Assembly: GCA_034440115.1 (NCBI GenBank)
Contig: JAWXBM010000129.1
Span: forward strand, 1 to 34,345
From: JAWXBM01 sp034440115
Lineage (GTDB): Bacteria; Pseudomonadota; Gammaproteobacteria; Xanthomonadales; SZUA-36
Direction of reading: 5' to 3'
Length of the DNA stretch: 34,345 bases
Shown: positions 15,782 to 23,343 of the stretch, piece by piece
Numbering within the stretch: position 1 is the first letter of the stretch
How the letters are laid out: the number at the start of each line of letters is the position of its first letter
Notes under the pieces: model-generated
What the model saw: only the letters and a program-made list of their open reading frames with translations
The model's database searches: none
Told to the model about the DNA's origin: nothing
Position numbers and translations under genes: made by a program

Positions 15782-15872
15782 TCGTCCGGTGTAAATGCCT
15801 GGCACCGTTTGTCCCCGTTCGAGCCGTGCAAAAGTGTTAAAATCCCGGCGTCACATAAAAACGAGTCCAGCC

Positions 15873-16115
15873 ATGATTTCTATGTCCCCAAAGACCCTGA
15901 CTGCAAGTTTGACTGTTTTGGTATTGCTGCTGGTATATACACCCAGTGCCGATGCCTACCTCGATCCCAGCACCGGCAGTATGATCGTATCTGCGCTGGT
16001 GGGAATTTTTGCTTCGATTGCGCTGGCCGTCAAAACCTATTGGTACAGGCTGAAAAATCTGTTCCGGCGTTCTGAAAGCTCGTGTCCTGCAGAAGAAAGT
16101 TCGCGCGACAACTAA
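15873..16115 (+). CDS. Small exported/membrane protein with a YLDPSTGS motif
   Basis: An 80-residue protein starting at ATG 15873 (upstream in-frame codons are unlikely to be coding). Residues 9-28 form a hydrophobic segment ending in the cleavage-like PSADA, followed at once by YLDPSTGS (29-36), a second hydrophobic helix (37-55) and a basic then polar tail. I recall short proteins with a Y-L-D-P-x-T-G-S motif after the signal segment in surface-polysaccharide loci, but I know no function for them. It lies 15 bases upstream of the TagB-like gene, which suggests an accessory role in that step. The ribosome site is weak. Confidence 0.7.
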   Translation: MISMSPKTLTASLTVLVLLLVYTPSADAYLDPSTGSMIVSALVGIFASIALAVKTYWYRLKNLFRRSESSCPAEESSRDN

Positions 16116-16129
16116 GCTGGCATTGAGCA

Positions 16130-17329
16130 ATGTCATTTCTGGCAGGATGGAAGGCCTGGAAACGCTTTCGAAAGTTGCCCCGGGAATGGCGCAAGTTGGT
16201 GTTCTATTCGGAAACCGGCCAGGACTGGCACCACTTTTCGGGATTGATAGCAGAGCTGAATTCCCGCTTGCAGCACAAAGTCTGCTATGTCACTTCCGAC
16301 CAAAATGACCCCGGGCTGAATTACCAACACCCGAATTACCAAGGTATATGGCTGCCAGAAGGTTTTTTCCTGACGGTATTTTTCCAGATGAGCCAGTCGG
16401 ACGTTTTTGTGCTGACCATGATGGATCTGAACAATCTGCAGCTTAAACGATCGGTGCACCCGGTGCATTATGTGTACCTGTTCCACAGTATGGGCAGTAC
16501 CCATATGGTGGATCACGCCAATTCCTTTGATCATTACGACAGCCTGTTTTGTACCGGACCGCACCAGGTTAAAGAGATACGCAGGCGAGAGGAACTGCAA
16601 GGTCTGCCAGCCAAGCACCTGTTTGACTATGGTCACCCGAGACTGGAACAGATTCTTCACGAAGGTCGGGAATTCCGCCTAGATGCTGGCATGCATGCTG
16701 GAAATTGCACAGCAGAAAATCGTCAGCCGATTGTGTTGATTGCGCCTACCTGGGGTGATACTTCCATCTTCAATGTGTGTGGAGAAGAATTGATAGAGAC
16801 TTTGTTAGGGGCGAATTTCCAGGTCATTATGCGACCGCACTATCAAAGCAATCGTCTCACGCCTGATGTCATAGAAAGCACCCGCAAGCGTTTTGAAGCC
16901 AATCCGGACTTTGAATACATCGCGCAAATGGGCGAAACCCAGTCCTTGTTTCGCTCGGATGTCCTGATCAGCGATTGGTCAGCCATGGCTTTGGAATATT
17001 CATTGGGCCTGGAAAAGCCGGTGCTGTTTATCGACGTGCCACGACGCATTCGTAACCCGGACTGGCAGGAATGGGGCATCGAACCCATGGAATCGGCCAT
17101 TCGCAGCCAGGTGGGCGAGATTGTCGCGCTGGATGAGTTGGAGCGTGCTCCGGAAAAGATCCTGCATCTGTTGTCATGCCGTGCGGATTTCACCAATCGT
17201 ATGCGCGCGTTGCGTGAACAAATGGTGTTCCGAATGGGCCACAGCGTAGCCGATGGTGCGAATGAGTTGGCACGAATCGCAGAGCGTCAATGCGAGCTTC
17301 GCCAAAGCCGGGGGACCAGGCATGCCTGA
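16130..17329 (+). CDS. CDP-alcohol phosphotransferase, TagB/TagF (glyphos_transf)-like
   Basis: A 399-residue soluble or peripheral protein related to CDP-glycerol glycerophosphotransferases of teichoic-acid synthesis. It has a two-lobed GT-B-like layout: YLFHSMGSTHM (116-126) occupies the place of the catalytic HG-type motif, IAPTWGD (204-210) starts the second lobe, and RPHYQSN (235-241) and SDWSAMALEYSLGLEKP (281-297) match the donor-binding motifs around RxH and SD(W/Y)S. In this locus the donor is probably CMP-AEP (or its methylated form), and the product a phosphonate-decorated glycan or lipid, by analogy with the proposed use of PntC products. Its last eight bases overlap the next gene, implying coupling. 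A glycerol-phosphate donor remains possible. Confidence 0.82.
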   Translation: MSFLAGWKAWKRFRKLPREWRKLVFYSETGQDWHHFSGLIAELNSRLQHKVCYVTSDQNDPGLNYQHPNYQGIWLPEGFFLTVFFQMSQSDVFVLTMMDLNNLQLKRSVHPVHYVYLFHSMGSTHMVDHANSFDHYDSLFCTGPHQVKEIRRREELQGLPAKHLFDYGHPRLEQILHEGREFRLDAGMHAGNCTAENRQPIVLIAPTWGDTSIFNVCGEELIETLLGANFQVIMRPHYQSNRLTPDVIESTRKRFEANPDFEYIAQMGETQSLFRSDVLISDWSAMALEYSLGLEKPVLFIDVPRRIRNPDWQEWGIEPMESAIRSQVGEIVALDELERAPEKILHLLSCRADFTNRMRALREQMVFRMGHSVADGANELARIAERQCELRQSRGTRHA

Positions 17330-19139
17330 CGTCGGCCGCAAACAGATTTTCCGCTGGATGGGCTGGTTCGCCCTGGCCAATGCACTGGTTTTAGCTGTCG
17401 TGGGCTTACGCTATTTTCAGGGTTTTTCTCCTGGCGGAACTGGCCTGTCGTGGCTCTATTTGTTACTGGTCTTCCCAGCGCATCACGTTTTGTTGGCCGT
17501 TTTGCCTCTTTTTCTCCTGTTGACGCCGATAGTTCTGCTGCGTTCTTCTCGCCGGCTCATTACCTTCATTGCGGTTGTTTTGTTTGCTCTGATGATTGCA
17601 GTGATAAATCTGGACAGCCTGTTGTGGTCACAGAGTCGCTTTCATCTCAACGGCCTTACCGTGCAAATCCTGGGAGTTTCAAGTTGGGTGTTTGCTGGCG
17701 TAATACTGCTGATTTCCCTGTTTTTTGAGTCCCTGCTAGCCGGCTGGATCTGGCATTGGGTCAATGCCAAAAACAAACGTCGTGGTGGGCTAATCAGTGT
17801 GCTGGCGATCGTTGCCATTCTGGGCTCGCAATTGATCCATGCCTGGGCGGATGCCGCTTATTACGTTCCGGTGACCAGTGTTGGTCAGCAATTGCCGGTT
17901 TATAAGGGCTTTACTGCCAAGCGCCAACTCGTTGGTTTGGGCCTGGTTGATCCCGATGTCAGCCGGGAGCGGGAGATAGCCCGGCGTTTGTCGAGGCAAC
18001 TGGGGGATAGCAGAAAAGGCGCTCTGAATTATCCTTTGCAGCCATTGCAGTGCCACAACGAAAAGCCCATGAATGTATTGCTGATCATGGCGGACGCTCT
18101 GCGTTGGGATATGGTTGATGAAAAAACCATGCCGTTTCTTAGCCGCTATGGAAATACGCACGGCCAGCAGTTTCTACAGCACTTCAGCGGAGGAAACTCA
18201 TCCCGGATGGGCGTTTTCAGCCTGTTCTACGGTTTGCCGCCAGGCTATTGGGGCAGTTTTGAATCCATGCAGCGTTCAGCGGTATTGATTGATGAGTTGC
18301 AAAAACAGAATTATCAACTTGGGTTGTTCAGCAGCGCCACGATGTATCGGCCAGTAGCACTGGATAGAACGGCTTTTTCGAACGTGCCCAATTTGCGCTT
18401 GCAAACGGAGCCCGCGGATGCACCTGCCTGGCAACGCGATCTGATCATGTTGGAGGATTGGCAAAACTGGCTGGTGAAAAGGGATAGGTCCAGTCCGTTT
18501 TTTGGCTTTTTGTTTTTCGATTCAACCAATGCGCAGGAATACCCGCCAGAGCTTGAATCAGAACCTGATTTGCAACCTGAAAACGAGCAGGAATTGAGCC
18601 TTGAATTTGCCAATTATCGTCGTTCAGCCCGATTCGTGGATGGCTTGCTCGCATCCGTCATGGCGCAACTGAATACTTTGAATCTGGCCGACAATACGGT
18701 GATTGTCATCACCTCCGATCATGGCGAAGAGTTCGATGAAAGTGGCGCAGGTTTACGTGATCATGGATCAGGCTATACCCGTTACCAGCTACAAGTGCCG
18801 CTGATCATTCGCTGGCCTGGCAGAGAGTCGAAGATTTTTGATCATCGCAGTTCACATTACGACATTGTGCCGACTCTGATGCAGAATGTACTGGGTTGCC
18901 GCAACGATCCGGCTGATTATTCCAGCGGTCACAACCTGTTCGCCGGCAAGAACTGGGATTGGTTGCTGGCTGGTAGCTATTACAACTACGCCGTATTGGA
19001 GCCAGATCAAATTACAGTGACTTATCCCAATGGTCAGTATGAAGTGCGTGACTGGAATTACCGGATTCTCAGCCAACCGAAAGTCCGCGGCGACGTATTG
19101 ATGTCGGTGACCCAGGAAAACTCACGTTTCTACCGATGA
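17322..19139 (+). CDS. YejM/PbgA-like inner-membrane sulfatase-fold protein
   Basis: Starting at ATG 17322 (GGGGGA about seven bases upstream) the product is 605 residues. Five hydrophobic segments lie within residues 1-175, followed by HAWADAAYYVPVTS (173-186), a linker closely resembling the one in E. coli YejM, and an alkaline-phosphatase-superfamily domain from about 250: NVLLIMADALRWD (D258), HFSGGNSSRMGVFSLFYGLP (287-306), ITSDHGEEFD (D466, H467) and RDHGSGYT (H481). YejM senses LPS and is not known to be an active transferase; here the metal-ligand positions look kept, so transfer or hydrolysis is possible. There is no C/S-x-P-x-R sulfatase motif. It overlaps the TagB-like gene by eight bases and the YidC-like gene by four. 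Confidence 0.85.
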   Translation: MPDVGRKQIFRWMGWFALANALVLAVVGLRYFQGFSPGGTGLSWLYLLLVFPAHHVLLAVLPLFLLLTPIVLLRSSRRLITFIAVVLFALMIAVINLDSLLWSQSRFHLNGLTVQILGVSSWVFAGVILLISLFFESLLAGWIWHWVNAKNKRRGGLISVLAIVAILGSQLIHAWADAAYYVPVTSVGQQLPVYKGFTAKRQLVGLGLVDPDVSREREIARRLSRQLGDSRKGALNYPLQPLQCHNEKPMNVLLIMADALRWDMVDEKTMPFLSRYGNTHGQQFLQHFSGGNSSRMGVFSLFYGLPPGYWGSFESMQRSAVLIDELQKQNYQLGLFSSATMYRPVALDRTAFSNVPNLRLQTEPADAPAWQRDLIMLEDWQNWLVKRDRSSPFFGFLFFDSTNAQEYPPELESEPDLQPENEQELSLEFANYRRSARFVDGLLASVMAQLNTLNLADNTVIVITSDHGEEFDESGAGLRDHGSGYTRYQLQVPLIIRWPGRESKIFDHRSSHYDIVPTLMQNVLGCRNDPADYSSGHNLFAGKNWDWLLAGSYYNYAVLEPDQITVTYPNGQYEVRDWNYRILSQPKVRGDVLMSVTQENSRFYR

Positions 19140-20584
19140 ATTCGCGGCCGCCCAATAAATTCCTGTCTCTGTTGCTGTGGTTGCTTGCCAGTATGCTGAC
19201 GAGTCCCGCTTGGGCGGTAGAATTGGCAACTGAGCAACTGCGACTGGGCTTCGACGATCAGGGGCAACTTTTGTCCGTCACTGCCTGTCATCCAAGCTGT
19301 GAGCTAGATTCAGCCCGCCACATTTCTTTGTCCCATGAAACCGGATTGGTGAGCTTTGCAAACCTTCCCGAGGGACAGTGGGAGCTGAACGAAAAAAGTG
19401 TAGCTGCTGAACATGTGCTGACCTTTCACGGCCCCGAGGATTCCTTCCTGCGCTGGACCGTTCCTGCAAAAGGCTATGGTATTGAGCTCTCAACCCAAGG
19501 GTTGGGTGAAGTCAGTTTGCAGGCCGGTGAATCTTTCCGTGCACGTGCAGCAACTGGCTTCGGTGAATGGCTGGAGCAGGTACGTTACCTGGCAATCGAT
19601 ACTGGCAAGGTTCGACAGATTTCGCTGGATGAAACCGACATCGGTGAAATCGCTGCAGAGTGGGTGGGTTTTCGCAGTCGTTTCTGGGCTGTGCTGATCA
19701 CTACCGATCAGCCGGTTGCTTATTCCTTGCAAACCGGCGAGGCAAATCCGGATCCGAAATTGATCCGTTTGGGGACCGAAGAAAACTCAAGCCTGCAAAT
19801 CTATCTGGGGCCAGTAGAACGATCAGCGCTGGCATCTGTGGATGAGCTGTTGCCAAATCTGATGTATGCCGGGCTGTGGTTCTGGTTACGTTGGATATGC
19901 ATATTCCTGGCTTTTTTGCTGGGCGGCATACAGTCCATTGTTTCAGTTTGGGGGCTGGCCATCATGCTGTTGTCATTGTGTGTGGGTTTCATGATGTTGC
20001 CGCTCAGCCGCATCGCCGACACCCTGCAGCAACAAGTGAATCGCACTGAGGCTCGGCTGGCACCCGAATTGGCCCGTATCAAGAAAGAATTCAGGGGAGA
20101 AGTGCAGGCTGCCAAAATCATTGCCTTGTACAAAACCGAAAGGGTGCATCCGCTTTACAGTTTGAAAAGCCTTTTGGGGGTGGCGGTAGTCATTCCGGTA
20201 TTTATTGGCGCTTTTGATATGTTGGCAGAGAATATTTATCTGATGAACACTCCGTTTTTGTGGGTCGAGGATTTATCTCGACCGGACGAGCTGTTTCATA
20301 TGCCGGTTGAAATACCATTTTTTGGTTCTGGCTTTAATTTGCTGCCATGGGTGATGACCGGCTTGTCCATTTGGGCATCTTTATTGCACCAGCCTTTAGC
20401 CCTGCAGGCTGATTTGCGTCAACGTCAGGTTCGAAACATGATCCTGCTGGCGTTCGCATTCTTCGTGCTGTTTTATACTTTCCCGGCCGGTATGGTCTTG
20501 TACTGGACTACCAACAACCTTATTTCTGTAGGCAAGAGTCTGTGGGCCAGCCTGGCAGCACGGCGTGTACAAGCAAGTGCTTAA
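19136..20584 (+). CDS. Divergent YidC/Oxa1-family paralogue
   Basis: A 482-residue protein with a cleavable-looking signal peptide (1-27, ending SPAWA), a periplasmic domain (about 28-240) in the place of the YidC P1 domain, and a C-terminal insertase core. The core has hydrophobic segments at about 246-266, 270-290, 344-362, 400-417 and 434-462. Recognisable YidC signatures are the arginine after the second core segment (LPLSRIAD, R292), ALYKTERVHPL (330-340), WVEDLSRPDEL (376-386) and FPAGMVLYWTTNNLIS (449-464). It is about 60 residues shorter than housekeeping YidC, lacks the conserved GGC-x-P stretch after the VHPL position, and is not beside rpmH-rnpA. ATGA overlap with the YejM-like gene makes co-translation likely. 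Probably a dedicated insertase for a membrane product of this locus; the client is unknown. Confidence 0.88.
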   Translation: MNSRPPNKFLSLLLWLLASMLTSPAWAVELATEQLRLGFDDQGQLLSVTACHPSCELDSARHISLSHETGLVSFANLPEGQWELNEKSVAAEHVLTFHGPEDSFLRWTVPAKGYGIELSTQGLGEVSLQAGESFRARAATGFGEWLEQVRYLAIDTGKVRQISLDETDIGEIAAEWVGFRSRFWAVLITTDQPVAYSLQTGEANPDPKLIRLGTEENSSLQIYLGPVERSALASVDELLPNLMYAGLWFWLRWICIFLAFLLGGIQSIVSVWGLAIMLLSLCVGFMMLPLSRIADTLQQQVNRTEARLAPELARIKKEFRGEVQAAKIIALYKTERVHPLYSLKSLLGVAVVIPVFIGAFDMLAENIYLMNTPFLWVEDLSRPDELFHMPVEIPFFGSGFNLLPWVMTGLSIWASLLHQPLALQADLRQRQVRNMILLAFAFFVLFYTFPAGMVLYWTTNNLISVGKSLWASLAARRVQASA

Positions 20585-20600
20585 TGCGGGATGAAGGAAT

Positions 20601-21365
20601 ATGTCTGAGCAAAAAGTATTATCCCAGCAGCAGGTTGAAAGCTTTCACCGCGATGGCTATGCTCTGGTCAGGCGGCTCTATTCTGCAGCGGAAATCCAGC
20701 AGATCAGCGATTGGACGGATGAAGTAGCAGCTTATCCTGAGACGCCTGGAAAGCAGATGATGTACTTTGAAACCAGTCAGGTTGATGGGGGCCGAATTCT
20801 GTGTCGTATTGAGAATTTTGTTCCTTATCATGAGGGCTTCAGCACCTTGACTACTGCCCGCCGAATGCGGCAGGCGGTTTCGGAACTGTTTGGTGAAGAA
20901 GCGGTTTTATTCAAGGACAAAATCAATTTTAAATTACCCGGTGGTGACGGTTTCAAGGAGCACCAGGATGTACAGGCGGGCTGGGACGAGTATGCCGGGA
21001 TTCATCTGACCGCCATGGTAGCCATCGATGAAACCAATGAAGAAAATGGTAGCCTGGAAATGCTGCCAGGCCAGCATAAGAAAGGCCTTCTGGGTGAAAA
21101 ATGGGCACCCCTATCGGATCAGGATACGGGGGAGCAGGAGTATGTTGCAGTGCACTGTCAGCCCGGTGATGCCGTTTTTTTTGATTCTTTTGCGCCGCAT
21201 CGATCGGCGCCCAATCGTACCCAGCAAGCGCGTCGTGTGCTCTACATCACCTACAACAAGCTTGCCGAAGGTGATTCCAGGGCAGCGTACTATGCTGCCA
21301 AGCGAGCGAGTTATCCGCCCGACATAGAACGTGATCCCCATCGGGATTATAAATTTCGGGTGTAG
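20601..21365 (+). CDS. Fe(II)/2-oxoglutarate dioxygenase, PhyH family (PhnY-like)
   Basis: A 254-residue phytanoyl-CoA-dioxygenase-family protein. Iron ligands are H121 and D123 in KEHQDVQAGW and H200 in FFDSFAPHRSAPN; the 2OG-binding arginine is R211 or R212 in QARRVLYIT. KDKINFKLPGGDGF (105-118) precedes the HxD. PhnY, which hydroxylates 2-aminoethylphosphonate at C1, belongs to this family and as I recall has a similar INFKLPGG-x-GF-x-x-HQD stretch. PhnY normally pairs with the HD-domain cleavage oxygenase PhnZ; none is present, so hydroxylation here would tailor rather than degrade the phosphonate. The substrate call rests on context. It begins 16 bases after the YidC-like gene. Confidence 0.78.
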   Translation: MSEQKVLSQQQVESFHRDGYALVRRLYSAAEIQQISDWTDEVAAYPETPGKQMMYFETSQVDGGRILCRIENFVPYHEGFSTLTTARRMRQAVSELFGEEAVLFKDKINFKLPGGDGFKEHQDVQAGWDEYAGIHLTAMVAIDETNEENGSLEMLPGQHKKGLLGEKWAPLSDQDTGEQEYVAVHCQPGDAVFFDSFAPHRSAPNRTQQARRVLYITYNKLAEGDSRAAYYAAKRASYPPDIERDPHRDYKFRV

Positions 21366-21430
21366 AAAAGGCTATGTTGGCTGGAAAGAATTCCTCTGCC
21401 ACAATCAGACCAGTTGATCAGGAGAACGAA

Positions 21431-21820
21431 ATGGAAAATATTCTGGTTCCGGTATCGCCCGGTGAAGTTCTGGACAAGATCACCATACTGGAGATCAAGT
21501 CGGAACGAATCCAGGATGAAGAAAAGCTGGCTAATGTGCGGCGTGAACTGGCCTTGCTCAAGGACACGTGGGCGCAATCGGTGCATGCGGACAAAATCAT
21601 TCGGCAACTGCATGATGAACTGAAGGAAATCAATGAAGCGCTGTGGGATATCGAAGACGCAATTCGGGACGAAGAGCGCAGCAAGAAATTTGAGGAGCGC
21701 TTTATCGAGTTGGCAAGAAATGTCTATTTCACCAATGACCGACGCTCGCGAGTCAAGAAGGAACTGAACCTGCATCTGGGCGCGGAAATCGTTGAGGAGA
21801 AATCCTACCAGGCTTATTAG
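21431..21820 (+). CDS. DUF6165-like small protein
   Basis: Starting at ATG 21431, with a textbook GGAG six bases upstream (21421-21424), the product is 129 residues; an earlier in-frame ATG at 21374 has no such site. It opens with ILVPVSPGEVLDKITILEIK and KLANVRRELALL, features I associate with the DUF6165 family seen in surface-polysaccharide loci, and is otherwise highly charged and helical (about 40-125, likely coiled coil). No catalytic motif or membrane segment is visible and I cannot assign a function. It is the last gene before the metB riboswitch. A T8 run at 21843-21850 follows its stop. Confidence 0.75.
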   Translation: MENILVPVSPGEVLDKITILEIKSERIQDEEKLANVRRELALLKDTWAQSVHADKIIRQLHDELKEINEALWDIEDAIRDEERSKKFEERFIELARNVYFTNDRRSRVKKELNLHLGAEIVEEKSYQAY

Positions 21821-21857
21821 GTCAACATGCCTGACATGCGGCTTTTTTTTAGCACGC

Positions 21858-21887
21858 TTGCAAACGGCGCAAAAATTCGCATACAAT
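21858..21887 (+). promoter_or_regulatory. Promoter of the SAM-riboswitch/metB transcript
   Basis: TTGCAA (21858-21863) and TACAAT (21882-21887) are 18 bases apart. The expected start, near 21894, coincides with the first bases of the riboswitch P1 stem, which supports both calls. Confidence 0.65.
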
Positions 21888-21893
21888 CACCAC

Positions 21894-22020
21894 TTACTCA
21901 TTCAGACCGGCGGAGGGAATGGCCCTTTGATGCCGGGGCAACCTTCGGAGTTAACCACTTCGAAAAGGTGCCAATTCCAGCGAATAGCTCAGGTTTTGGG
22001 TTGTTTGGGAAATGAGTGAC
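21894..22020 (+). promoter_or_regulatory. SAM-I type (S-box) riboswitch upstream of metB
   Basis: The segment carries the SAM-I core: GGCGGAGGGAATGGCCC (21909-21925), TTTGATGCCGGGGCAACC (21926-21943) and AAGGTGCCAATTCCAGC (21965-21981), in the order and spacing of the S-box aptamer. P1 closes between ACTCATT (21896-21902) and AATGAGT (22011-22017). A P4-like helix AGC/GCT with loop GAATA follows. Bound SAM would lower metB expression. I see no terminator between aptamer and gene, so control is probably at translation. SAM-I elements are far less common in gammaproteobacteria than in Firmicutes. Confidence 0.88.
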
Positions 22021-22104
22021 CTGGCGGCTGTTCTGATGGGCCCGGTCATACTCACCCCGCCTGGCGGAATTTCCGGAATGAGATTTTATTAATCCGGAAA
22101 AAGA
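22014..22104 (+). promoter_or_regulatory. Putative translational expression platform of the SAM riboswitch
   Basis: GAGTGACC (22014-22021, part of the P1 3' strand and just after) can pair with GGTCATACTC (22044-22053) with a two-base bulge. The overlapping TACTCAC (22049-22055) is alternatively complementary to GTGAG at the gene start (22105-22109). A separate hairpin, TTTCCGG (22070-22076) with CCGGAAA (22094-22100), covers the GGA that would act as ribosome site. A switch between these pairings is my reading, not a computed fold. Confidence 0.4.
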
Positions 22105-23328
22105 GTGAGTGATATGGGGCATTTGAACCAAGAAACCGTTGTAACCCGATTCGGTGTCAACTGTGATGATAATCATGGTGCCGTGATCCCGCCTTTGTAT
22201 CTCAGTTCGAATTTTGCATTTCCAAAATTTGCTGAGAAGGGGAAGTACGATTACACCCGGTCAGGCAATCCAACTCGTGATCAACTGGCTGGCGCTTTGG
22301 CAGCAGCGGAAGGCGGCACAGGTGCGGTTATTACAGGATCTGGTATGGCCGCGGTTCATCTGGCCACTCAGTTGCTGCAGGCTGGCGATGTGCTGATTGC
22401 GCCACCCGATTGCTACGGCGGTTGTCATCGACTGCTCAGCGCCGCAGCGCGTAAATCCCAGTTTGAGGTGCAATGGGTTCCGTTGTGGGAAACGGAGGCA
22501 GCGGTAAAGCAAATCTCCACCATCAAACCCCGCATGGTTTGGATTGAAACCCCCAGTAACCCTTTGTTGCGTATCACCGATATTGAAGCCATTGCCGAAG
22601 CCGCGCATGCCGTGGGCGCGCTGGTGGTGGTTGACAATACATTTTTGTCGCCCGCCGGTCAGAATCCGTTAGCGCTGGGCGCCGATATCGTGCTGCATTC
22701 CACCACCAAGTACATCAACGGACATTCGGACGTAGTGGGTGGTGCAGTGATCTGCAGTGACGCGGAGCTGCTGGAAGAACTGGCTTGGTGGGGAAATTGT
22801 CTGGGCTTGACCGGCTCACCTTTTGACAGTTTTCAGACCCTGCGCGGTCTGCGCACATTGGCTGTGCGGTATCGCCAGCATCAGGAGAACGCGCTGCAGG
22901 TCGCGCAAGCTCTGCATGACAACAGCCTGGTGGGAAAAGTCTATTTCCCGGGGCTCAAGGATCATCCCGGCCACGAAATAGCCGCCAAACAACAACGGGG
23001 TTTTGGTGCCATGATCAGTTTTGAACTGGCTGGTAGCTACAGCGAAATTCCGGTGTTTCTGAATGCCTTGAAACTGTTTACGCTGGCAGAGTCACTGGGC
23101 GGGGTTGAGAGTCTGGTCGCACATCCAGCCACCATGACACATGCTGCCATGTCGGCAGAAGATCAGGCCACAGCGGGCATTAGCAGCCAACTGCTGCGCC
23201 TGTCTGTAGGTATCGAGCACGTCGACGATTTGTTGGCCGATTTGGCCAATGGCTTTGCGGCGGTGCAGCAGTCACGATTGGAGTCTGTGCCATCGGCAAT
23301 ATCAGTCCCGCGTAAAGTTGCCTGTTAA
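22105..23328 (+). CDS. metB: Cystathionine gamma-synthase / O-acylhomoserine lyase
   Basis: A 407-residue PLP enzyme of the Cys/Met metabolism family. It joins O-succinylhomoserine (or O-acetylhomoserine) with cysteine or sulfide, next after MetA. Visible motifs are YDYTRSGNPTRDQL (about 51-64), GSGMAAVHLATQLL at the cofactor phosphate, the VVVDNTFLSP aspartate strand, and the Schiff-base lysine in LHSTTKYINGHSDVVGG. Start is GTG 22105 with GGA six bases before; ATG 22114 in frame is an alternative. Its own promoter and SAM riboswitch make it independent of the phosphonate genes upstream. Cystathionine synthase versus sulfhydrylase activity cannot be separated from sequence alone. Confidence 0.93.
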   Translation: MSDMGHLNQETVVTRFGVNCDDNHGAVIPPLYLSSNFAFPKFAEKGKYDYTRSGNPTRDQLAGALAAAEGGTGAVITGSGMAAVHLATQLLQAGDVLIAPPDCYGGCHRLLSAAARKSQFEVQWVPLWETEAAVKQISTIKPRMVWIETPSNPLLRITDIEAIAEAAHAVGALVVVDNTFLSPAGQNPLALGADIVLHSTTKYINGHSDVVGGAVICSDAELLEELAWWGNCLGLTGSPFDSFQTLRGLRTLAVRYRQHQENALQVAQALHDNSLVGKVYFPGLKDHPGHEIAAKQQRGFGAMISFELAGSYSEIPVFLNALKLFTLAESLGGVESLVAHPATMTHAAMSAEDQATAGISSQLLRLSVGIEHVDDLLADLANGFAAVQQSRLESVPSAISVPRKVAC

Positions 23329-23343
23329 GGCTGAAATCCAAAA

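Noticed and set aside
15809..15842. Promoter before the small YLDP protein (TTGTCC and TTAAAA)
   Set aside because: The spacing is 22 bases, too long for a standard promoter, and no better -35 is present.
17322..19139. A true formylglycine sulfatase activated by the SUMF1-like protein at 31390
   Set aside because: There is no C/S-x-P-x-R motif in the sulfatase-fold domain, and the SUMF1-like domain lacks the FGE cysteines.
20601..21820. PhnY-PhnZ phosphonate degradation pair
   Set aside because: The gene after the dioxygenase has no HD-type metal motif and reads as a DUF6165-like helical protein.
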